A stretch of DNA of 64,000 nt from Adenophora triphylla var. japonica (taxonomy: Eukaryota > Streptophyta > Magnoliopsida > Asterales > Campanulaceae): positions 372,001 through 436,000 of the forward strand of contig JAFEMH010000752.1 of assembly GCA_022495995.1 (NCBI GenBank). The letters run 5' to 3'. Below, piece after piece: positions 1 through 9,590 of this stretch. A program made the translations under genes and the position numbers. The notes beneath the pieces were generated by a model. The model had not been told where the DNA came from, did no database searches, and saw only the letters and a program-made list of their open reading frames with translations. Each line of letters starts with the position of its first letter. Within the stretch, counting starts at the first letter, position 1.

Positions 1-2240
1 GGAACCTCGGGATTGTGTTGAGGTTGTTTGTGGCGGTTGCCGCCCTTGGTCGGCACATTGATCGAGTGCGAGTGCCAAGCGACTTTGATCTTCCTTTCCG
101 GTCCGAGCTCGGAAGGCTGGACAAATTGAATCTTAGGCGATCCCCGGAGGTTAGGCTTGGCTGCGTAGGATTACCAAGATCGAGGTATTAGGTGTCCCGA
201 GTGCGAATTACGGTTTCGGCCAGGACTTTTCGGCTTTCCTACCCTGTTTGCTCTAAAGTGCATGGCACGGAGGCAAGGAGGGGCCCAGGAGTACGATGCG
301 TAGTAGTCGAACCTCCGGAAGGTTCTCCGAGCGTACCTACACCGGTGTCCCTAGCTTCGTATCTTTCTCTCGATTCTTTGTTGAGAGGATTTCTTCTTTT
401 TTTCTTGGAGGATTGCTCGGACCGTTTCTCGAGACTCGTACTCCCGGGCGGGCGGAGCGATCGCAAACATCGTAGGCGATGTGGACATTAGAGGAGGACC
501 CAGTGAAAGAGGCGGAGAAACGGGTTGTGGCACTCTTCTTGGGCACCCGCTCTGATGGAATTCACGTTATTGTTCGGAAAAGGGTTTCCGGCGTATTGGG
601 CCACGGGGCGCTCCAACTTGCCTTCTTCTATCAAGTTACGGATTTCGTATCGTAACCCCAAACGGTTGTCGGTGGTATGGCCGTGATGCGATGGAAGGCA
701 CGTATTTGCTCTTGTCCGCATTGGCTACGAGATTCTTGGGTTTGTAATTGGCGGCGGGTTTAAGGAGACCTTCCTTAATTAACCCTTCCGGCATCTTGCT
801 CGATGGCATGTCCAACTTGTCGAAGTGTACTGAGTTTGCTCCCGAGTAGAATTGTTGCTTTGTGGGGCCCCGGGTTTACATTACCCGACCGTTGTCCCCG
901 ATGGATGTAGTTGACGGACGTATCTTTCCACTTTGCGGGGCCGGTGCGGGATTAAATGCAAGCTGGCGAGCGGTATACGTATGGCTGTGCGTAGCTTGAC
1001 TTTTCCTTGAGATCCTTCTCAAGCGTGAGCCGGCATTGACCATGGCCGGAGATGCAGGAAGAAATGATGGCGATGAGAGTTCGATGGACGGTCTTAAGCG
1101 GGACTTGAAGATCCGCATCTGTTCATCTTTGGAGAGTGGCTCCATGATCTCGGAGAGTTTCCGGCTCCACCTCTTGTAGAATTCCCCAACACTTTTATCC
1201 GCTTTACGCTCGGTGGTGATTAAGTCCTCGCGACTTGTTTCCAACTCTAGGTTGGATCGGTACCGTTCCGGGAAGATGTTGCGATCTGTTCCCAGGTGTG
1301 GCGATCCGCGAGCTTGACCCTCGAAACCATCGTAACGCGAACTTTTGAGCGTATCTTTGGAAGTGGTCGGCCATTTCTTTGGAGGGTTGCTCCTTTTGCT
1401 CTCATGCCGAGAACATAGGTATCGACGTGCGTTTGAGGACATTCGGTTCCGTCGAATCGGTCCATCTCGGCATTACGAACTTGGCGGGAGAGGCGTGACC
1501 ATTCCGGATACGTGGATTTGAGCGTTTCTGCTTTGAAATTTGCTCATGGTGGCTTTCGAGTCTTTCATCCGCTCGACCATCCGAGGCTAAGGTTGGGTCC
1601 GGTGGTGGAATTTGAGGCTCGGCGCCGGGTGCTACCACGTGAGCGGTAGTGATTGGAGGTGGAAGGCTTGATATATGTGAATATATGGGAGCCTTTTACG
1701 GCGTATCGGGGTTTGTCCCCGGTGTTTAGAAGATTCGTGTATAGGCAAGCTGGACGAACCCGGGAGGGTATTGAGGAATATTGGCATCTGAGATGGTCGG
1801 CGGTGCGCTGGTGGTATTGAGTGATAGGAGCGCGGCCAGTGGCCAAAAATGACAGGGTTGCCACGAGAGGTGGCAACATGGAGCCTAGGTCATTTCATTT
1901 CCTTGGTTGGAAGGCATCCGTAAGTTGGCGGGGAGGAACTGGTTGAAGGTTTGGTGAAGCTGGTTTCGGGGAATCGTCATCCTCGACCGGGACAAAAGTA
2001 CCGTCGGCGGGGATAGGCTGCTATACCACGCTCATTCGGAAAGGCCGTACCACGAAATTCTGGCGATCTTCTTTTGCCTCTTGTGAACCTCACAAGCCCG
2101 GATGGCTTCTTCCAAAGTCATATACATTACCGGTGGCGGGGTCCTTCCCCGTCACGATTTCTCGGTGAGCTAGACATGTCGGAAATTATGGCCGAAGGAA
2201 CCGAGGGAACCGAAGAAGCTGTCGACGCCTGCCGTAATCA
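1..2240 (-). pseudogene. gag: Decayed gag (capsid) region of Ogre element A
   Basis: Gag packages element RNA into virus-like particles. The clearest piece is 876-1442, with the Retrotrans_gag-like pattern FPERYRSNLELETSREDL followed by SVGEFYKRWSRKLSEI, matching the Tat/Ogre capsid core (RYxxN..L..TREDL..T...SxxEFxxRW). Flanking pieces lie in other frames (1247-1465, 1402-1638, 1565-1879), so several frameshifts are needed to read through. The stretch 1-490 corresponds to 6868-7255 of element B, and 1900-2240 to the N-terminal part of B's gag. Between them about 1.1 kb, including the capsid core, is present here and missing in B. No intact product is expected. Confidence 0.72.
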
Positions 2241-3466
2241 GTGATCTGGCAAGGCGCCGACCCGGAAATCGAACCACTTTACGCTCATTGCGGGGAACGA
2301 AAGGAAGGGTTTAGGCTTCGGAAAAGGGTATTTGGCTCAAGGTTTTCGGGCTTGTGCAATGTGCGATTACCGATTAATGTTTACTTAAGCGCGTTTTCTC
2401 GAGTCCTAATTGGTTGGAAAAGAGCGGGTCTTCTTTTCGCAACTAATCCTAGAGCTCTAATCGGTGGATCTCGTCACTACGCTTATAAGCCCCTCGTTTC
2501 CATTGTAGATCATCTTTCTCGGGACGGACTATCCGGCGAGGTCGATAAGGCAAGCGAGTTCCACCGACAAAGGAAAAAATGAACTTAAGGCTAGCTGATC
2601 ACGCAAACTTTCAACGTGTGTGACGTACGGGCCACAGTCGAAGTCAACGTCCTTAAGTTAAGGCGGGGATCGTGCCAAAATTTGGGCATGACCTCTCCTG
2701 ACTCGCTTGTGCGAGAGACCTTAGCTTTTAGCGTTGGCCAAGTTGTGGCTGGCACGATACATACGGCGAGGTTTGGTGACAAGGCATCACATTGAACCTT
2801 CGGGTATATTTTTCGGCAGAGCTCCGCGTCAAAGTCAAGGCTGAAGAGCGCGAGACTTCGGGTCGGGAACGACCTTTGGTCTCAAACTCTCGAGCTTGAC
2901 TCGGAGCGGGGCCCAGCGTAAAAAACATACACTTAGGCTTTATGACACGAGCTAAGCCAAAAACCAACCGGGGTCTTGGACAAAGTGTGACACAAAGAGT
3001 GCATGGCTTACACGGGCTAGGATGGGATGTTTGGGACGACCCGTGCGCCCCCGAAAGGTGTCGGCGAGACCAATCGGAGTGCAAGCGATAAGGCCATCCG
3101 GGTTAGGGGTTGTAGTGTGCGGTGTACCGAGGCGGCAAGTGCACGCGAGTGCGGTGTTCCGAGGCGGCAAGTGCGCGTAGTGTGCGGTCACTAAAATTCT
3201 TTTACGAGTAAAACAAAGATTTTTTTCGGAATGTGTCTTAAAGAATTTATGATGCACAGTTCAAAAGACAGCATGAAAATCAAACATGAATGGGGATGCA
3301 CAAACATGGTAAGATTTTGAAAAGTTGACAATGTAATGCCTTTTGAAAAACAAACCGTTCGAGGTTTAAAGGAACTCACACACACGAAAACGAGGAAGGG
3401 TAAACGAAAGTTTGACCCACGGAAGGCTTTTTAGAAAACAACGGTAGTTTTGAAAAAAGTATCATC
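2241..3466 (-). other. Untranslated leader of Ogre element A
   Basis: No coding frame with recognisable family features is present between the primer site and gag. The stretch aligns with the leader of element B (8195-9571) at several places, including the run around 2440-2540 versus 8330-8450 and 2940-3090 versus 8868-9010. Homology between two non-coding leaders supports common descent of A and B. Confidence 0.6.
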
Positions 3467-3484
3467 TCCCCAGCGGAGTCGCCA
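3467..3484 (-). other. Primer binding site of Ogre element A
   Basis: Minus-strand sequence TGGCGACTCCGCTGGGGA lies two bases inside the LTR end. An 18-nt match beginning TGG, complementary to a tRNA CCA end, is a classical minus-strand primer site. Ogre elements are reported to use a tRNA-Arg primer; I did not check which tRNA this matches. The identical 18-mer is found next to the LTR of element B. Confidence 0.85.
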
Positions 3485-3486
3485 AC

Positions 3487-5566
3487 TGAAATTACCCGGG
3501 ATTTCGCGCGGGCGCGAAACGCGGTTGTCTTTCGCGGAGGGTTGGTGTCTGAGACCTTTCGCTTCATGGGAAGGAAAAAATGAGGAGTCGCCACGCGGTT
3601 TTTGTATTTTGAGCCCAAACGTTGAGAAACGGCTATTGAAAATGGTGTCGTTTTTATTGGTAGCAAAAACATAGGAAAAGGCTTTGAAAATGGGGATCAT
3701 TTTTATTGGCAGCAAAAACGAGTAAAAAGCTTTTTAGTACCAGAGATTGTTAGGTTCGGAGGTCAGGTTACGTTTCGGGTAGAGTATGACGAGATCGCCC
3801 GAAACGCCTCGCATGACGAGTCTTTCTACCTTTCTCGAAAACGTGTGTGTGTGTGTGTGTTTTTGAAATGGGGGCTTGAATGACAAGCTTAATCTTGGTT
3901 TGAATATCAAACGTTGATTAGGTGACTTTGTTTGAAAAGACGAGCGTTTGAATGACAAACGTCGGTTTTGAGTTGAAATGAGCGTTTGCGTGGCAAACGT
4001 CGATTTTGAGTTTGAAATGAGCGTTTGCGTGGAAAACGTCGACTTTGAGTTTGAAAGGAGCGTTTGCGTGGCAAACGTCGACTTTGAGTTGAAAAGGAGT
4101 TCGAAGGTCAAACTCCGGTTTTTTGAACCGGGCGAGTCATTGTTAACGATTTTTACGAGAAAAATGCGTATTAAATGATTTTGAGTGTCAAATGGCGGCT
4201 TTTAGTTTGAAGATGAGCGTTTGGAGGCCAATCGTCATGTCGCGCATTTTTGAAAGAGAGTTCGACGGACGAACTCCGGTTTTGAACAGGGCATTACATT
4301 GTTAACGATTTTTACGGGAAAAATGCGTATTAAATGATATGCGATCAACGAATCGGGTTGCGACTCGGACTTTGAAAAGTAAATACTATCATGATCCAAA
4401 CGGGTCGGACTTGTAAATGACAGTATTTAAAGCAGTGTCAACGGAATCAAACGATCCGGAATCGTAAATGACGATCAACGAGGCCAATCGGCTCGGATTT
4501 GTAAATGACGATCAACGAGGCCAATCGGCTCGGATTTGTAAATGACAGAAATTAAATGACGATCAACGGATCGATCGATCCGGAATTGGTAAATGACAAT
4601 AAAAGTAAACGGAACGGGGTCGGAACGCCGTTTTAACCCGTGATTACTTCTCTTACGGAAAGAGAAGAGGATCGAGGGGCTAAAATTTATCGGACCCCAT
4701 TAGACGGAGGCGTCTACATTTTGATAATGTTGTTCGAAACGGTTGTAGCGACTGGCGCGTAAACCGAAACGGAACGGGAGATTTAGAGAGAAGGAGTTAT
4801 ACCTATGGCTAGGGTCGACTCCTTTGGCTCGAAAGGTGTGTACGGGACACAGAAAGTAGTTCGAAAGGTTGTTTCGAAGTAGTAAGGGGCGTATTTGATC
4901 AAAATACGAAGGTTTCACGCGAATCGAGACAGAACGGAGGCTCGGAAGGGGTGTAAACCAGTTTAGGCCGTGAGGATGGTGAATTTTTGGGGTCAAAAAT
5001 CTCTCTCTTTTGGCTTTGACAGCCATTTCTATTTATAGGTGAAAAATGCAGTAGGAGTTCGGACGGACTTTGCCTGAATCCAGGGGGTTTTGTGGTATTT
5101 TGAGAATTTGAAGGACTTGCTGGCAATTTCAGAAAATGTGCACAGGGAGTCCGGCCGGACTTGGCTTGCAAATCAGGGGTATTTTGGTCTTTTGGCCTTG
5201 ATTTGTGATTGAAGAGTGACTAGAGGGAGGTGGCATGGCTGCCACATGCCCTCTGAGTCACCAGCCATGTGGGAGTTCGTTCCCCGTTCCCGGTTATGTC
5301 CGTTTTTTAAAATAACAGTCCGGAAAATGTCCGAAATGCCCCCGGAAAGTGCCGGAAAGTGCGTTTTTCCGAGAAAGACGTACTTTTACGTGTGATGACA
5401 CGTGTTAAGTACGGTTCTACATCGGGATGCACGGGGCAGTCCCGGGACGTCTCGTTGGCACAGCAACGGGGAGTTTAACGAGTTCCGGTTAACCTGGAGC
5501 GGGCCAGTTAACGGATTTTGGTTAACTTTCTGACGGATTTGGATGATCCGGATTTGGGTACTTACA
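3487..5566 (-). repeat. 5' LTR of Ogre element A (2080 bp)
   Basis: Minus-strand start is TGTAAGTACCCAAATCCGG at 5566, shared with the LTRs starting at 18355, 42337 and 63087; the end is ...TTTCA at 3487 beside the primer site. A TATA box (TATAAATAG) is at about 5030-5037. The region 3942-4130 holds four 38-39-bp tandem units, each with a hairpin of arms CGTTTG/CAAACG, followed by related hairpins with arms GAGTTCG/CGAACTC (4258-4276). At 4469-4545 another roughly 37-bp unit is duplicated. A (GT)n run is at 3842-3860. Two conserved hairpins occupy 3771-3820 and an internal copy of the first ten bases of the primer complement is at 3584-3593. Confidence 0.82.
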
Positions 5567-6235
5567 ACGGGGGACCAATCCAAGCTTGGTGATCATTTCT
5601 TCTTTGGTCGCGGACGGGCCTGAGAGAGTTTCCCAATTCTTTAGCGGCATTGCTGTCAGTGACCTCATGACTCGGGGGTTATCTTGTTTCTGTCCTCCTT
5701 CCTCAGTCATTGCTATCATATCTTTGTCTGAACCAGGATCAATTGTGTCCGGCGCACAGCGAGCATATGAATGTAGGGACCTTCTTTGCGGATCCGCCGC
5801 ATCCTCAATTAGGGAATTCTAACTCGTCACAATCAGCTCAATCCAGATGTAAGGATGCATTGCGTCTCGATGTGCTGCTGGAAAAATCTCATGTCCCATG
5901 CTTGAGCGGAAAGGCTTAGCGGGCAGTTCTTCGAGGAGGACGTCCCATACAATGTTCAGTGCTTGTCGACTTTTATCATGAAAATCTCTTCGCTTGGCGA
6001 GGCCAGAGAACGGGTTTGAAGAATGCTGACAAATATCGGACTGAGACTGAGGTTTGTGTGCTCGTACCATGGCGGTATTCAGTGTTTCTTTCCATTCTGC
6101 CTCCAGATGTTGGAAATAGCAATTGAACTTGATAAATCGAACTGCTTCAGGATCTGCCCGCTTGAGTTCGTTGACATAGTTGGCATCACCGGATTCTGGG
6201 GGATTCTGATGAGACTTGCCCCGATAGTCCCTTGG
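5567..6235 (-). pseudogene. pol: Ogre B linker between protease and reverse transcriptase, interrupted
   Basis: The gag-protease frame ends at 6236, and related sequence continues in short frames (6366-6079, 6070-5819, 5719-5522). One of these contains a charged segment and a tryptophan-rich piece (NIVWDVLLEELPAKPF). I recognise no catalytic domain; the position after protease suggests the Ogre linker or start of pol. Element A enters at 5566/5567 and separates this stretch from any downstream RT. Function cannot be stated beyond position. Confidence 0.45.
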
Positions 6236-8071
6236 TCAATTCGAAGGGGGTAGCCCCGGTTTCTGGCTACGAGCATGCTTGGCGACGATCTCGGCTTCGT
6301 TCCCCATAAGGAAAATGTCGCCCCTAATGACTTCAGGGTCCCCCTGCCGGTTAATGAACTTGACACATTGATGGAGAGTGGAGGCTATGGCTTTCATGTG
6401 GTGTAACCAAGGGCGCCCCAGTAGGGCTGTAAATTCGGATGGGATGTCCATTACATGGAATTTTGCTGGCACCATTTGGGTTTCGTACCAGAGTTCCAGA
6501 ACCACCGTCCCCAAGATGGGATGAGACGTGCCATCATATGCCTTGATTGATCGGGTAGATGGGATCATGTGCCTTTCATTGATGCGTAGGGCCCGCATCA
6601 TGCTGAGGGGAAGGACATTAACGGCTGATCCATTGTCCACCAATACCCCCGGGAGTGATACGGTGTTGAGCCGAATAGTGATGTACAAGGCTTCATTGTG
6701 CTTGGAGACATCTCTTGGCAAATCCTCGTCGCAGAAGGTGATCATGCTACCATATAGGTGGGGATCATAGATTTGGTCCTTGTCTCGAGATAGAGAGTCA
6801 TCAAGCCAGTAACTTCGTGCCTTTTTCTTGCGAGGTAGTACCTTTGCTGAAGCCCCTGGGTTACATTGAGGCCGTTTATGGCGGTTTCTGTCCCCATTCA
6901 ACATATTGATTGAGTGCGAGCGCCAAACTGGCGTTGGTCTTTCTTTGTCGGTATGCGCTTGGGAGCTGGACAAACTGAATCTTGGCTGACCCCGTGGGGG
7001 GTTAGACTCTTGATTGGCAATGGAATTACCCAAATCTACAGTATTCTGGTGTCCGAAGGTCTCAAGTCTATCGCTGGCAAGGCTTTTCGGCTTTTCTATC
7101 CCTGTTTGCTTTGGGGAAGACTGGCTGGAGTAGAGTACATAGTAATCAAATCCCCCAGATGGCTCCCCGAGCGTACCCACACTGGTATCACCGGCCTCGA
7201 ACCTCTCTTTCAATTTTTGCTGGGATGAAATTTTCTTCTTCTTAGGAGGACGGTCCTCGTGTATCCAGTCTGATAGTCCACTTTCAAGACAGGTCTGGCG
7301 ATCCAGCGAGATATCCCACCAAATGTGTTCTACGGCTGGTGGTGGATTTGGGACCTCAGGTTGAGCGGTGCTGGAATGACTTTGAGTTGAACTGGTCCGG
7401 GGAGATCTGCTGTTGGGCTCATCTGGAAGCGAATGGTTGGACTCCGCCGGATAATGAGAGGTATTAAGAGCCAGGGGAACAGGCACATGTTTGTCCTTCA
7501 GGGGAGCCCCAGTCAGTTGGGAGATTGCTAATGTCCCGAGATGGCGTGTGGCCTCTTCAATCCAGGCTTGTTGTTTGTTCTGGCGTTCCTCCAGGGCTTT
7601 GATGGCTGACCATATTTCTTCCACTGTTTCCTGATCTTCATTACCCATGCTGATATTTGCGGGATCGGTATCATTCTGAGAGGGGACAACTGACGGTATG
7701 CCGAACTCTTTCGTCCCTGACTGCTTTTGGAATGGTGGCCCTTTGGATTGCTGTTTGGGGGCTAATTGCCCTGTAAGTCGACGGGCAGGAGTCCCGGCGG
7801 TGGAGACATAGGAATCTTGTGGTGGCATCTTGATATACCCAGGATGATTAAGAATGGGAGGAGGACCTTCTTCCTTCTTTGCGGTAAAAGTGCCATCGGA
7901 ATTGGGACTGATAGTCAAACCATGACTTGCGACAACCCCCAGAAGGTCGTCAATTTGAGCCTCATGTCGAAGTCTCATCTGTTCTACCAACTGGATCCAA
8001 TACTGGTCTGTCTGAGGGATTTTGGAGGACGGAGCGACGTTGTCCCCATCATTACCGGCTGATGCAGACAT
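6236..8071 (-). CDS. gag-pro: Gag-protease fusion frame of Ogre element B (capsid core deleted)
   Basis: The frame is open for 611 codons from the first ATG (8071); it is also open 41 codons further upstream but without ATG. The N-terminal half is hydrophilic with an E/Q-rich helix (EEIWSAIKALEERQNKQQ), like Ogre gag N-termini. The C-terminal 190 residues are a retropepsin: active-site VDNGSAVNVLP, then AYDGTSHPILG and the second hallmark ALLGRPWLH. VDNGS rather than DTG is normal for Ogre proteases. Compared with element A, about 1.1 kb holding the capsid core is missing, yet the frame is maintained. It is the longest open frame in the window. The product could not form capsids alone; it may have been mobilised by an intact relative. 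Confidence 0.75.
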   Translation of the reverse strand: MSASAGNDGDNVAPSSKIPQTDQYWIQLVEQMRLRHEAQIDDLLGVVASHGLTISPNSDGTFTAKKEEGPPPILNHPGYIKMPPQDSYVSTAGTPARRLTGQLAPKQQSKGPPFQKQSGTKEFGIPSVVPSQNDTDPANISMGNEDQETVEEIWSAIKALEERQNKQQAWIEEATRHLGTLAISQLTGAPLKDKHVPVPLALNTSHYPAESNHSLPDEPNSRSPRTSSTQSHSSTAQPEVPNPPPAVEHIWWDISLDRQTCLESGLSDWIHEDRPPKKKKISSQQKLKERFEAGDTSVGTLGEPSGGFDYYVLYSSQSSPKQTGIEKPKSLASDRLETFGHQNTVDLGNSIANQESNPPRGQPRFSLSSSQAHTDKERPTPVWRSHSINMLNGDRNRHKRPQCNPGASAKVLPRKKKARSYWLDDSLSRDKDQIYDPHLYGSMITFCDEDLPRDVSKHNEALYITIRLNTVSLPGVLVDNGSAVNVLPLSMMRALRINERHMIPSTRSIKAYDGTSHPILGTVVLELWYETQMVPAKFHVMDIPSEFTALLGRPWLHHMKAIASTLHQCVKFINRQGDPEVIRGDIFLMGNEAEIVAKHARSQKPGLPPSN

Positions 8072-8194
8072 TCTGAATCCCGGAGTCGGAACAAACGGCG
8101 AAGCTGATGATGCGCTTGACTCTTCCCAACTGATCAAACGGTGACCCGGTGTCCGGAACCAACCTTTGTGAGGAGCTGCGGGGGAAAGACACAA

Positions 8195-9571
8195 GGGTTC
8201 AGAGATTTAGGGATTGAAGGAGGGTAGGTGTTTGGGCTTTGGGCTCATGCAACATGCAGTTATTTGTTCTTGTTTACTTAAAACATGTTTTATTAACCTA
8301 ATCGGTTGGAAAAGATTGCTCTTCTTTTTCGCAAACTACTCTGGATCCTGGATCAGTGGGCCCCGTCACTACGTCTATAAGCCCCTCGTATTCCACCTGT
8401 ATTTCGACCTCCCAGGGTGGACTGCCCCGGGCGAGGGTCCTATAGGGCAAGCGGGTCCCACCGACCGAAAGAAAAAGGATCCTAAAAGTCTGGCGGGTAA
8501 TCGAGTCTTAACGAGAATTCGATGTAAATTACGGACAAAGCTGGCGTCAAAAGTCAAGATCATGTCCGAGAGCTCGACGAAAAGTCGGCATGATTTGGAC
8601 TGATGAATCTCCACAATTGATCTTGACTTGTCGTCAATTAGGCCGTAATTAGGCATGGAATAATCATTAATCCTTGATGACTCAGTGTCATGCTGGGAGT
8701 CAGTGTATAATTTGTGCCAGTCAGAGCCGAAGTCAAGGCGCCGGTCAATATCTTGGTCAAAGTCTGCGGCGGAAAACCGGCATGACTTCGACTGATTAGG
8801 GTCCCGAAAGATATTGACTTGGTATGCCGACTAAGGCTTGAAAGGAAAGGTCTATACACAGACAGGGCATGACACAGACCAAACTAAAAACCAACCGGGT
8901 CTCGGACAAAAGTGTGTCACGGACAAGTGCATGGTCGACACGAGGCTCCATGGGATGTTTGGGTAGTCCTGTGCTTGCACCGAGAGGCGTAATAAGATCA
9001 AACGGGCCGCGACAAGGATTTCCCCGGGTTAGGGACGTAGTGTGCAGTGTAAGGTCACGTGCGCGTAGTGTGCAAGCAACTATCTTCTTTTTACGAGTAA
9101 AATAGAAATTTTTCATGTGTCTTAAAAAGAATGATGCATGATTTTTTTTTGAAAATTTTCTTTTTTTTTTGAAATTCTTTTTTTTTTGAAAGTCTTTTTT
9201 TTTTTTTGGACTTTTTTTTTTGAATTTCTTTTTTGAATTTTTTTTTTTGAAAGTAAATGCACACATAAGCACATAAACACATAATTCAAAATTCAAGTCA
9301 ACGGGTCCGATAGTCAAAATTTTGACTTTTCCGAAGCGGCCAAAACAACACGAAAATGTGAAAAATCAACACACACCACAAATGATTTTAAATGTCGGGA
9401 CGGAAGCTTGACCCTCAAAAGCTTTTTTTTTTTTAAAACAATGATACCGGTACGTGGGATTGTTAAACCACAATTTATCCCCGACTCGTGTTAGGAGGCG
9501 ATAACGGGAAGTTTAATGGTTTCCACCAATATACCAAATATCAATTTTTTTTTTAAAAAAAAGCTTAGACC
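8195..9571 (-). other. Untranslated leader of Ogre element B
   Basis: The stretch between primer site and gag has no convincing frame. It holds several poly-T/poly-A tracts (9140-9250, 9422-9436, 9543-9563) and, at 8868-9010, a stretch clearly related to the leader of element A. Small frames such as 9317-8796 are low-complexity lysine runs translated from homopolymer and are not called. Confidence 0.6.
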
Positions 9572-9589
9572 TCCCCAGCGGAGTCGCCA
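9572..9589 (-). other. Primer binding site of Ogre element B
   Basis: Minus-strand TGGCGACTCCGCTGGGGA, one base inside the LTR end (CATCGTCACA at 9591). It is identical to the site of element A. Confidence 0.86.
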
Positions 9590-9590
9590 C

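Larger units (their letters stand above)
1..5566 (-). mobile_element. Ogre/Tat-type Ty3/gypsy element A, 5' part (LTR-PBS-leader-gag)
   Basis: Read on the minus strand the order is LTR (5566-3487), primer site (3484-3467), leader and a decayed gag that runs off the start of the window. The LTR has TG/CA ends and a TATAAATAG box. Leader and gag align by eye with element B (5567-11349), including the shared stretch near 2941-3090 and 8868-9010, but A still contains the gag core that B lacks. The element sits inside the protease-RT linker of B in the same orientation, so A is the younger insertion. Target flank next to the LTR is ACGGG (5567-5571); the partner flank lies outside the window. Confidence 0.8.

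Noticed and set aside
9091..9317. Lysine-rich minus-strand frames
   Set aside because: They are translations of long T/A homopolymer runs in the Ogre leader and have no codon or domain support.
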